From: Halichondria panicea
Lineage: Eukaryota > Porifera > Demospongiae > Suberitida > Halichondriidae
Assembly (NCBI RefSeq): GCF_963675165.1
Contig: NC_087392.1
Span: forward strand, 637,001 to 701,000
Direction of reading: 5' to 3'
Length of the DNA: 64,000 nt
Part shown: piece after piece, positions 55,001-64,000 of the stretch
How the letters are laid out: each line of letters starts with the position of its first letter
How positions within the stretch are numbered: the stretch's first letter is position 1
Notes under the pieces: model-generated
What the model saw: the letters and a program-made list of their open reading frames with translations, nothing else
Told to the model about the DNA's origin: nothing
Databases searched by the model: none
Made by a program: the position numbers and the translations under genes

Positions 55001-55692
55001 TTTTGGTCTTAGAGCAAGCTTCAGGAGATCAGGTGAAGATCCTACAATGCACAGAAAACACACACAATTTTGTTGCATAATATCAAAAGGGGTGGGGCTC
55101 AGTTGCACAGAAAAGAGGGGAGGGGCTGGCTAACTGGTGAGTTACTGCACTTACTCTCCTCTCCTCTCATGTATGGCATATCCGAGGAGTCATTAAAGCG
55201 GCTCTGAGCATCTCTCTTGTTGCTTTTCTTTCTCTTTGCATTCAACTTTTTGACAAGTACTTTGGAATCATCCAATGCTCTTGATCTTGCAGGGAGATCA
55301 CTTTCAGCAACTGATCGACTAACAGATGCTTCTTGCACTGGAACAGCCTCTTCTGCATCTTCCCTTTTCTCTTCCCTAGTGCTATTCCTTCTGAAAATAC
55401 CGCTCAAACGTGAACGCCAGGATGGCTTCTTTGATGGATTTCTTAGCACAACCTCTCCTTGTTCAGGCTCCTCAGTTTCTTGTAGTTGCTCTATATCTGT
55501 GGAAAATCTAGCTTTCTTTTTCCTTTTCCTCTTCTCATTAGGCATAGTAACGTGTCCTGCAACCTCTGCCTCTAAGTCTGGCACAGCAGTGACCATGGGC
55601 AAGGTCATGCTTGCTGCTAGCCCAAAATCAGCGGTCTTGGAAGAACCACCACCACCACTAAGTCCATAGTAGCCATGGGAGTATGAAGCCAT
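52075..55692 (-). CDS. Unrecognised PDZ-domain protein with a long lysine/serine-rich region
   Basis: Starts MASYSHGYYGLSGGGG at 55692. The first exon has a basic cluster (NEKRKRKKKARF) and SWRSRLSGIFRRNS. A PDZ-like fold is split over the next exons: VTLRRKPDGFGIHLSGG, PPISVTYVQPGSEAESARI, then VGDFVTEVNGHDCRRAV (about 54950-54700). There follow WEKIKEKQEELESD, then about 390 residues of Lys/Ser-rich, nuclear-looking sequence (53200-54420) with many KKxKKK runs. The tail has conserved-looking short motifs: QSIIEYMESLQKSKY, VPSWVSLAQ and a terminal VLDRLSMFQRK, TAG 52077-52075. No enzyme motif. The short C-terminal motifs recall actin-regulator tails, but I cannot name the family. About ten exons. 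Confidence 0.75.
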
Positions 55693-55905
55693 GTCTGATT
55701 GCTAGGTATAGAGGTTTATTTAGCTACATAGACTGACACAACTAGCTTTCTTGCATGCCTACAACGCCTAGTAAACAAAAGGGGGAGGGGCTCTCTCTGC
55801 AGGAGAGTATAATATTGTAATGAGTTTCATATAACAATGCTCTGATGAATAACTGAGAACATTCCACAGGACATCAATGGCTATACAATCACTAAAATTG
55901 TTTAA

Positions 55906-58900
55906 TTAAGACTGAACTAGGCTAATATGAGAAGTGTTCTGTAATTGTGTGAGATCACTCCTGGACAACATCGAGCGGTCACTTGTTTCCTCTTCATCTC
56001 TCGAGTAGGTCAAGCGAAGGTCATCACCAGGACAATCCTGTTGGGACCTCAGCCCTAGATCTTGTCGTACTTGTCGGATAGAGTGACGAAGCTCCGAGAG
56101 AGCAGTGTTCCATTGAGATGGGTCCGGATGTGTGTTTATTGTGGAGATGTGGGGAGTGGGCGTATGATAGTGGTGAGAGTGTGGAGGGGTGTGTGGGCGG
56201 GAGTGGTCCATTCGGATAGGACTGCTAGAACCAAGAGTAACACTCTGTGGTCCTTCCATACTGTAGAAAATAAAGTAAGAGGAATGTTTCATAAAAACCC
56301 ACAAAATTAATTAGGTGTTTACCTTCCAATTCTATTCATTTTCAGTTTTACTTTGTCCAGTTGTCTGTGCAGTTCCCTTCTCTCGTGTAGCAGATGCTTC
56401 TCTCTTGACATGAGGGCTGGTATCTGAGAGTTGGTAGACTCGACCTGTGCCTCCGCTTCACCAAGCTGCTGCTGAAGTACTGAGTTAGTGTTAGACATCT
56501 TCTGCAACTGATTGATCAATTCCTTTCTTTCTAACTTCAGATGTTGAAGTTGTACAGTCAGCGCTTCACCCTGTTGTTTGTGTTTGGTAAGCTCAGCTTT
56601 TAAGCACGATACTGTTTGCTCAAATCGTTGGGCAAGTGTCTTTGATTCCTCTCTCCATCTGAAAAGCAACAAAGATACTTTCAAAAGACAAGGAGTGCAG
56701 CCAAAAAATACAAACTACTAGTCAAACTACAACCCCGCCCCTCCCCTCTGTTTAATGAATGGTTCGGTCACTTTTTCAGGTGCCATAACTTGAATTCTGT
56801 AGATCCAATTTCAACGATTTTCTGATTTTCTGAAAGCTTAGAAAGAGACCTTTTAAATGGTGTCATCAAACTTTATATTTAAGCAATAAAACTATTTGCC
56901 AATTTGGCCACACCATGAATAATAGCCCATGGTCCAAAGTCGAAAAATGACAAATTAGGGCCCCAACAAAATGTTGGATTTAAAAATATCATTTGAAAGG
57001 TCTCTTTCTAAGCTTTCAGAAAATCATAAAAATTTTGAAATTGGATCAACGGTACTAAAGTTATGGGCGTTGAAAGATATTCAACTGCCCCTCCGTTTAA
57101 TCAATGGTTTGGGGACTTTTTCAGCTGCCATAACTTGAATTCTGTGAATCCAATTTCAACGTTATTCTGATTTTCTGAAAGCTTAGAAAGAGACCTTTCA
57201 AATGGTGTCATCAAACTTTATATTTGAGCAATAAAACTATTTGCCAATTTGGCCACACCATGGTCCAAAGTCGAAAAATGACAAATTAGGGCCCCAACAA
57301 AATGTTGGATTTAAAAATATCATTTGAAAGGTCTCTTTCTAAGCTTTCAGAAAATCATAAAAATTTTGAAATTGGATCAACGGTACTAAAGTTATGGGCG
57401 TTGAAAGATATTCAACTGCCCCTCCGTTTAATCAATGGTTTGGGGACTTTTTCAGCTGCCATAACTTGAATTCTGTGAATCCAATTTCAACGTTATTCTG
57501 ATTTTCTGAAAGCTTAGAAAGAGACCTTTCAAATGGTGTCATCAAACTTTATATTTGAGCAATAAAACTATTTGCCAATTTGGCCACACCATGGATAATA
57601 GCCCATGGTCCAAAGCCGAAAAATGACAAATTAGGGCCCCAACAAAATATTGGATTTAAAAACGTCATTTGAAAGGTCTTTTTCTAAGCTTTCAGAAAAT
57701 CACAAAATTTTTGAAATTAGATCAATGATACTAAATTTACGGCTGTAGAAATATATTCAACTGCCCCTCCGTTTAATCAATGGTTTAGGGACTTTTTCAG
57801 CTGCCATAACTTGAATCCTGTGTATTAAATAACAACGATTTTCAGAAAGAGATCTTTCAAATAGTTATCATCAATGTACAATTAAGCCTACATGTACAAT
57901 TAACTAACACGGAGTAGTACAGGAACTCTCACTTGACTCCAATCTTGTGTTGAGCAGCCATTACTTCCCTCAACTCGTGAACGGATCTCTGGTGGGCCTC
58001 CTCTGAGTTCTCTAGTCGATTAAGCAGCTCCCTCTGAACCAGCTCATATTTCTGAGTCCACTCTACCCTCTCTCTGATCACGCCCATCTCAACAGCCTCC
58101 CTTAACTGCTCACTCTGTCGTATCTTCTGTTGATGCTCCTTTATATCGCCTATGAGCTTCATCTTCTCTTGCTGGAACTGTTGCACCTTTTCCTGATGCT
58201 TTGTCAGAGCAGCACTGTAGTCTTGATTCAAATGCTCCTTGGCACGCTTCTCTTCTGCTAACCTGAAATGTATCAGGTAATAGCAGTCTGTCTGTATACT
58301 GTTTGTACGTGAATGTGAATACTTACCGTACTTCAAGACTCTTGACAGAGGTCAAAGCAGTATCCAGTTTCAAAGTGACGTCCTCTTTGGTTCTTTCGGC
58401 AGCGTACACTTTGACCTGTAGCTCATGGAGCACCTCTCCTCTCTGTGTCGTCTCTTGGGGGGTGTGTTTCATCAGTTTCTCCAACTCTTTCTCTACGGCT
58501 TTCTTGTCTCTCAAAGCCCTCTCACACTGGGCCTGTCTCTGACCACTCTCCTGTACGTAAGAATGCACGTGAAATCAAGCAAAAAGATAGTAAATAATGA
58601 ACCTGTTCCAGTTTTTGGATTTCATCCGCCATCTTATCAATGCTTGCATTGCACTCTTCCCTAACACCATCAACCTATATAAATGTAGCAATAATTAACA
58701 CAAGAACTATGTATTTGCGCACCAGGTGAAGACTACATGGCATGTTACACGTTGGAGTACCTCTTTCCTAGTTCTCTCTCCAGCCTCTTGAAGAACGGTG
58801 GTCAATGCTTTCTTGAGTCGTCCGATCTCTCGAACAGATTGCTGCTCACGAACGACAGCTTGCTCCTTCTCCATGAGTGCATCCTCTGCTATCTGCATAC

Positions 58901-60362
58901 TCTCCTTCACATGAAGCACGGCCTCAAACTCACGCTTCTCCAACACTGACCTGGAATAGAGGGGAGGGGCATATCACGCATTAATAGAAATACTTCACCA
59001 AAATTCCTACGTATAAAACGACGTTGGTATACACATAAAACTATTGCTTACAATTTAGCTTGTGCTGTATTTATCGCTTCATCCAAATCACTTTTTTCAC
59101 CCTTCAAGAGAGCAGCTTCTCTCTGAGCCACCAGTAGCCTGTGTTTACATTATACACACATATAAGGACATGCACGATGAGTGGTGTACATGTGCGTGCG
59201 TGTAGGTCAACAATCCCTCACTTTGCTTCGACATCGGTAGTGTGCAACTGGAGGTGGTGTATCCTGTCATCCAGCGAGTGCTCGCGATCATCAATCTTCT
59301 TCCTCTCAGATTCCTAATCATAATAGTACATTTAAACACAGTGACACACTCTAATAATTAATTTTGCGTACCCTTCTCCGCAGCTGCAATGTGATCTCGT
59401 CCAGAGACCGTTTTAGGTCAGTATTTTTGATGTTAGCAGCTTTAGCTTCAGCTCTGGCTTGAGTGACCTCCTCTTGAACACTGTTCAGCTCCCTCTCTTG
59501 TGCACGTGCTCTGCTTAAACACTGTCCTCTCTCCTGTACATCAAAGAGTATAGTCACTACTATGGTTACTATTCAAAGATGTACCTGGTCCAGTTTCTCA
59601 CAAGTAGCATTCAGCTTGTCGATAGTTTGTTGAGCAAGTATCGCAGCTTGTTGAGTATTCACCAGCTCTGTCTTATACTTGTGAAGAGATTCAGTCTTCT
59701 CCTAAAGCAAAACAAACACGGCACCATCGATCAATAATCACACCAATCCATTGCTACAAACAAACTCACCCTATCACTTCTCTGCAGTATTTCCAACTCT
59801 CTTGTTGTCTGCCTCCATAGATCAACATGGCTGTCTCTCTCTCTGGAGAGAATGTCCATCTGCTCCTGTACTGCTTCCACCTGCACACTTCCACCACTCA
59901 CACGAGTTGGGGACTTCAACCGACTCTTTAAGCTCTTACGGAGATCAGAATGCAACTTTGTATTCTCATCAGTGATCTCCTGGACCCTTGCAACGAGCGT
60001 GGTTAACTCAGTCTGATAGGAGGCCACCTGCCCATTCAGCTCGGATATTGTGTGGTCATACTCCACCAGGAGGGGGGAGAGGAACTGCTTGTTGGTGAGC
60101 CAGGCAGCATGGGGGGTCTCTGATGAATAAGTGGAATCCTGTATGTGTGTAGCAATATCAATTATGTGCATGTAGTTGCATACATTCGTACTCACAGCTT
60201 CTTCATCTGGTGACAAGGGGAGGTACTTCTTTTGATACCGACTCAAAACAGCAGTCAATCTCTGGACTGCAAAATGGGAATGTATTCTTACACAGTATAG
60301 ATAGTACAGTGACTAAATCTCATACCTTGATCCTTCAAGAAGTCCACACTTTCTATTTCCAT
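55906..60362 (-). CDS. SCLT1: SCLT1, distal appendage coiled-coil protein of the centriole
   Basis: SCLT1 sits on centriole distal appendages and is needed to dock the basal body and build cilia. It starts MEIESVDFLKDQVQRLTAVL at 60362 (human protein starts with a similar EIDFLREQNRRL). KQFLSPLLVEYDHTISELNG followed by ENTKLHSDLRKSLKSRLK matches human QSFLAPLVTEYDKHLGELNG and ENERLHSELKDAVEKKLE. The rest is near-continuous coiled coil over about 14 exons. VHELREVMAAQHKIGVK joins WREESKTLAQRFEQTV, as in human ELRHLLATQQKAANRWKEETKKL. The C-terminus is Ser/Thr/His-rich and ends SHISLVQS, TAA 55908-55906. One intron of about 1.25 kb (about 56680-57930) is filled by inverted-arm repeats. Head-to-head with LAMTOR1. 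Confidence 0.88.
56757..57866 (+). repeat. Tandem array of about 346-bp units with internal inverted arms (foldback family)
   Basis: Arms alternate in orientation. A' lies at about 56771-56860, 57115-57205, 57446-57536 and 57791-57865 (last one decayed). A lies at about 56991-57076, 57321-57407 and 57665-57750. A is the imperfect reverse complement of A' (core gaaaggtctctttctaag). Unit periods are about 345, 331 and 346 bp; the shorter one lacks about 15 bp near caccatgg. The second and third units are virtually identical over some 330 bp, so duplication is recent, whereas the outer units have drifted. There is no reading frame. A diverged copy lies in a STIM intron (33113-33595). Confidence 0.9.
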
Positions 60363-60615
60363 GATTGCTTTTGCAGCTTGTATTACAAGCTACGCCCATT
60401 AATTATTAATTCAGTGTTGAGGGGGTTAATTTACGGATGTTGCTATGGCAATCAATCAAGAGCAAAGGTCAATCAAAAATTTGACCTTTACAATCCACGT
60501 GACTAGTACTTTATTGAGGTCAGTGATCACTTTTTGCTTCCATTGCAACTTCACCAGGAAACTAGCTCTAATTTTCAAGCCAGTCAAGGGCCTCCAAGAG
60601 TCCCTCATCTACAAC
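60363..60615. promoter_or_regulatory. Shared promoter gap of SCLT1 and LAMTOR1
   Basis: 253 bp between opposing start codons. No CACGTG or CLEAR element (GTCACGTGAC), which might be expected for a lysosomal gene, was found; a CCACGTGAC lies at 60497-60505 and is the nearest approach. Confidence 0.5.
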
Positions 60616-62040
60616 ATGGGCTGCTTAGAGAGCAAAGATACCACAGATGTGAGTGAAACTAGACATAACTATCCATACACCAATCACCCACCTTCTCATT
60701 AGTCATTGGTCATGTATATCTATTTAGTCTGTATTATGTTCTAACTAATGCTGTTTGTAGAAAGCCTATCCTCTATGAATTTCATGTTGAAAAACAGAAA
60801 TTGGTGTTATAGTCGATGCATGGTTTAAGAGATCGTGATGAGTATAGTGATTGTTTTTATTAAAATGCATAAATTTACCATTTATTACTATTTATTTATG
60901 GTATACGTTTATTTCTCCAGGGTCCGGATGAGAACACCAGGCTGCTAGGAAACCAACCCACACCTGTGCAACCCATACCCCAGTGAGTCGTTTTGTCCAT
61001 GTACACATGACCCAATGTTTGTGTGTGTTTTCAAGTTGTATGTGTACATCATGTGCTATGCATGTGACACCAGTAGCACTAGAAACTAGGATGTAATGAA
61101 TCATCCGGTAGGTAGCTAAGATTGGCTGCCAACACATTTTGCAATTATGATATCCTCTTTGTTTTTGCTCTAGTCGCTGTATTGTCTGGATATTATATAA
61201 TACGTACATGTGTCTTTTGTGGTTACAGCTCGTCATCTGGGTCAGGAAACCACATCACAAAAACAGACGAAGAGTCAGCTCTCAATAGAATATTACAGCG
61301 AGCAGCAAAGTAAGGGCCCCCATTTTCTCTAACCCCGATACAAGCCAGGAACTCCCAGAAATATATAACCACAGTTGCCACCTGTTTTGCTTAGTCGTAA
61401 CTCTCAAAATATATATTAATTTTGTTGTTGACTTTTGCTTATCTTAACACACTCTGTTTCTGTATTCCAGTGATGTGATTGACGTGACCGTGGTAGAGCC
61501 ACACAGCATGGAGACAGCTGAAGTGAGAGGGAGGACAAGAGACTACCAGTAAGTTAGTCAACTAGACTGCATCCATGACTGTGTGAAATTTGTCAAACTA
61601 GAGTAGTTTGGATATCTGGTAGCTGTTCCCTGTGTAACTGTTTGCTCAGTGCTCCATGTATTCTCCAGTTCCCAGGTGGCGTCAATGAGAGGTGTTTCCA
61701 GGCCAACTCAGAAGCTACCATCATCTGACCAACCACCAAATGTTATGTTATCCAAGGAACTTGTGTCACCAACCGATGTTAGATTTGTGAGTACTAATCA
61801 GATGGTACTCGTTAGTGTGTGTAGACAATTGGTCGTATTGTTACTTTATTTTACACAAGGCAGACAGTATGCCATATTAATAGTATATTGCATTATGCCC
61901 TCACAGCAATTACCACCGCCCCCTCACACACACACACGCCCCCACAGATCACTGATCGCACAGAGGCCACAGATGCTGCTCTTCAGAGTATGGAGATCAA
62001 GGGAGGGGAACCGTTAGTCGTGCAGTTTGCTGCTCCGTAG
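60616..62040 (+). CDS. LAMTOR1: LAMTOR1 (p18), lysosomal Ragulator anchor
   Basis: Wraps the other Ragulator subunits and tethers them to the lysosome for mTORC1 activation. It begins MGCLESKDTTD; Gly2 and Cys3 fit the myristoylation and palmitoylation sites that anchor p18. Six exons join in phase: GPDENTRLLGNQPTPVQ, SGSGNHITKTDEESALNRIL, NDVIDVTVVEPHSMETAEV with RTRDYHSQVASMRG, then a Pro-rich link (PPNVMLSKELVSPTDVRF), and ITDRTEATDAALQSMEIKGG ending EPLVVQFAAP, TAG 62038-62040. Human p18 has matching NIIDVSAADSQGMEQHEY and EELVVQFGIP. LL in the third block fits the dileucine sorting signal. Convergent with the kinase gene. Confidence 0.92.
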
Positions 62041-62544
62041 TCAATACATGCATCTGTCACAGATACTTTGGACTATGGACAATCCAAATTTATGTATGCA
62101 ATTACATGTACATTGTACTGTGTCAAATCGCACGTCTAACATCTGTGTTAATATTTTATTTACTGACTGTAATTTTTCATTTGTGCGCTATACTGATTCC
62201 CCCCCTGGAACCACACACTGGTATTGTGTTACCTTAACGTTGCATTGATTTGTGTGAATAATTATTATGTTTTAACAAATTTAGAAATGAAGGGGATGAA
62301 TAATGTCACATGATGCATTGGGATGAATAACGTCACATGATGCATTGTTAAGCTTAGTTACGCTACTGGTAGTGATTATGTAACCTACATTTGTATGAAG
62401 ATTTATAATTACACAAGAGCCAATCTTTTCCAAAAATTTGGAACATACTTTTATTTTATGTACAATGAAATGCATGGCAAGTGTCACTAAAATAAAGAAC
62501 ATGTACATTACAAATGATATAGAGAAATGACATAATTGTCTGGT
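62041..62544. other. Convergent 3' region of LAMTOR1 and the kinase gene, with a 27-bp duplication
   Basis: 504 bp between facing stop codons. A plus-strand AATAAA lies at 62491-62496 and a minus-strand one at 62455-62450. If both are used, the two 3' ends would overlap. Two tandem copies of a 27-bp segment (about 62290-62343, gggatgaata then tgtcacatgatgcatt) are present; one base differs. Otherwise AT-rich. Confidence 0.6.
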
Positions 62545-64000
62545 TCATTTGATAGCCTTGAGTTTCTTGATGATTTGTTCAGCACTGGGCCTCTTGTTGG
62601 GATCCTCATCTACACACATAGTGTACAGTGCTCGCAAGGGAGGGGGGGCTTGAGAGGGTAAAACAAGATGGCCGACTCGAGGGAGCTTTGCACTCACAAC
62701 CTCCCATATGATCACTCCAAAGCTCCAGATATCGATTTTCTCGGTAGCTCTTCTTCGATACACCACCTCAGGTGCTGCCCAGGCTATAGTGTAGCCTTTC
62801 TGGGCCGTCATATCTGAATCGGATTTACTTCGAGCAATTCCAACATCGGCAATTTTGGCAATGCCATCCATGAGTAAGATGTTTGGGCTCTTAATGTCAC
62901 GGTGAACGATAGGGGGCTTGCGGGAGTGAAGGTAATGAAGTCCAGAGGCCACTCCAAGGAGAACTTCTTTGCCGTAAATACCAGTCCACATGTATCTGAT
63001 GTCACGCCTTAGATTGGAGAACAGATCCGACTGCATGAGCTCTGTGACCATGTATAGACAGTTGGGTTGAATGCAGGCACCATAGAACTGAAGTATGTGC
63101 CGGTGTCGAAGCTTGCTGATAATGTCAATCTCTCGTTTGAACAGTTCAATTGCAACAGATGAGGTCTGTATACGGATGACCTTTACCGCAACTTCATCTA
63201 CGGAATCTTTGAGTCCCTTGAACACTTCGCCAAAACCACCCTTTCCAAGCCTCCACAGAGATCCATTGGCCTTCTTGCAAATCTCAACATCGCTAGGTTG
63301 CAATTCCCAGTCATACCCAGTGGTTTCCTGTTGAGCTATACTGTCGTCGGGAGGTTCAGGCGCAAGAGGTGGACTCTCCGGTAGAGACAAGTCGAGTGCA
63401 TTAACTTCACCGATCGATATCGAGTCTCGACTTGAACTGGCTCCAATATTTGAACTACTTCCAGAAACATTCAAAACAGGTCGAGGGTTTTTCGGGCTTC
63501 CAATAGGGATCATTCTACTTGACCTGATGGGTTGGCGTGGGGAAGCGATTTGTTTGACCAAATTTCTCACTCCTGCTCCAATGAATCCGGTAAAAGCAGA
63601 CACTAGCCCTCCACCCTCACGCCTACCCAATGATGCTGAAGGAGACGGTGGTGACAGACTGACATTACTAGAAGGCTGTTTAGGAGGTGGAGTGTGTAAC
63701 AGTGAGGGCCGCTCTTTCTGCCAACTGACAGATGACAATCGCTTGCCGATTTGAAACCGTTGTTCTGGTATAGCACTCTCCTCTCCGTCAATATCATCTG
63801 GCAGTGTTGGATAAAGTCTTTGATATTTTGGGCTCGACGAGGCAACTGGGTGTGCAGATATCTCCCTATCTTCCTCAGAATCTGTTCCACTATTATAGAC
63901 ATTCAATCTTGGCCTCTTAGGCTCAGCCTCGTAGTCATTGGGGGCAGGTCTCTTGTATCCATGCTGCAAACCACTAACAGCTCCTCTAGAGGAAACTCCT
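62545..64000 (-). CDS. TKL-type protein kinase with disordered N-terminus (5' end beyond the window)
   Basis: A single open exon. The first ATG in the window is at 63969, but the frame stays open to the right edge, so the true start may lie outside. About 230 disordered Ser/Pro-rich residues precede the kinase domain: LGKGGFGEVFKG (Gly loop), VAVKVI (Lys), FKREIDII (Glu), VHRDIKSPNILL (catalytic loop) and KIADVGIARS in place of DFG. AWAAPEVVYRR is the APE motif, DIWSFGVIIWE and CVDEDPNKRPSAEQII close the domain. It ends KKLKAIK with the stop at 62545. HRDIKSPN and APE style place it with tyrosine-kinase-like kinases. Asp is kept in DVG, so activity is plausible. No membrane segment in the visible part. 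Confidence 0.88.
   Translation of the reverse strand, partial: GVSSRGAVSGLQHGYKRPAPNDYEAEPKRPRLNVYNSGTDSEEDREISAHPVASSSPKYQRLYPTLPDDIDGEESAIPEQRFQIGKRLSSVSWQKERPSLLHTPPPKQPSSNVSLSPPSPSASLGRREGGGLVSAFTGFIGAGVRNLVKQIASPRQPIRSSRMIPIGSPKNPRPVLNVSGSSSNIGASSSRDSISIGEVNALDLSLPESPPLAPEPPDDSIAQQETTGYDWELQPSDVEICKKANGSLWRLGKGGFGEVFKGLKDSVDEVAVKVIRIQTSSVAIELFKREIDIISKLRHRHILQFYGACIQPNCLYMVTELMQSDLFSNLRRDIRYMWTGIYGKEVLLGVASGLHYLHSRKPPIVHRDIKSPNILLMDGIAKIADVGIARSKSDSDMTAQKGYTIAWAAPEVVYRRRATEKIDIWSFGVIIWEVVSAKLPRVGHLVLPSQAPPPLRALYTMCVDEDPNKRPSAEQIIKKLKAIK

Noticed and set aside
56757-57866. CRISPR array or hammerhead-ribozyme tandem repeat
   Set aside because: Units are about 346 bp with no unique spacers of CRISPR size, and I could not find the hammerhead core (CTGATGA with GAAA) in the unit.
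60497-60505. CLEAR element for LAMTOR1
   Set aside because: CCACGTGAC matches only part of GTCACGTGAC; too weak to claim TFEB control.

Overview
This is a stretch of a compact, intron-rich animal nuclear genome. The gene content is metazoan: STIM, a TNF-receptor-like protein, SCLT1, GRXCR, FANCF, ATRX with an ADD domain, LAMTOR1 and RanGAP. Introns are mostly 50-150 bp, intergenic gaps are usually 90-500 bp, non-coding DNA is AT-rich, and no gene shows vertebrate-type expansion. An early-branching marine invertebrate fits best. My guess is a demosponge such as Amphimedon; this is inference from style and content, not a database match.

Layout. 1-83 is the tail of an unidentified plus-strand gene. 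425-3797 (-) is CCDC22, head-to-head with RPL21 (4065-4853, +), followed closely by DTD1 (4976-5856, +) and RECQL5 (6207-10999, +). FANCF (11205-12821, -) is head-to-head with ATRX (12954-22330, +). A CYP4-type P450 (22555-24078, -) is head-to-head with a TNFR-like receptor (24223-25255, +). Calnexin (25427-29164, -) is head-to-head with a small acidic protein (29482-30035, +). A GRXCR gene (30162-31699, -) lies downstream of STIM (31925-35357, -), which is head-to-head with SRA1 (35556-36317, +). RanGAP1 (36480-39511, -) is head-to-head with OTUD4 (39976-46642, +), followed by a second GRXCR (46964-47876, +). UTP18 (48112-50864, -) is head-to-head with a C1orf131/DUF4602 gene (50953-51860, +). 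An unrecognised PDZ/lysine-rich gene (52075-55692, -) lies downstream of SCLT1 (55906-60362, -), which is head-to-head with LAMTOR1 (60616-62040, +). A TKL-type kinase (62545 to the right edge, -) closes the window. That makes 23 genes, two of them cut by the window edges.

The genes mostly alternate divergent and convergent, giving eight shared promoter gaps of 88-464 bp. Two neighbourhoods are functionally coherent. RECQL5, FANCF and ATRX are three genome-maintenance genes in a row. UTP18 and C1orf131 are both small-subunit processome factors, and their 88-bp shared gap holds two perfect CACGTG boxes.

The most unusual non-coding signals are: (1) a repeat family whose roughly 346-bp unit contains inverted arms and which forms a tandem array in an SCLT1 intron, with a second copy in a STIM intron; (2) nine exact-length 51-bp units in a RECQL5 intron that keep an open frame and share a core motif with DNA just upstream of a GRXCR gene; (3) at least eight introns whose 3' ends carry CA/TG dinucleotide tracts where a pyrimidine tract is expected. 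I saw no viral or LTR element, CRISPR array, rRNA or tRNA gene.
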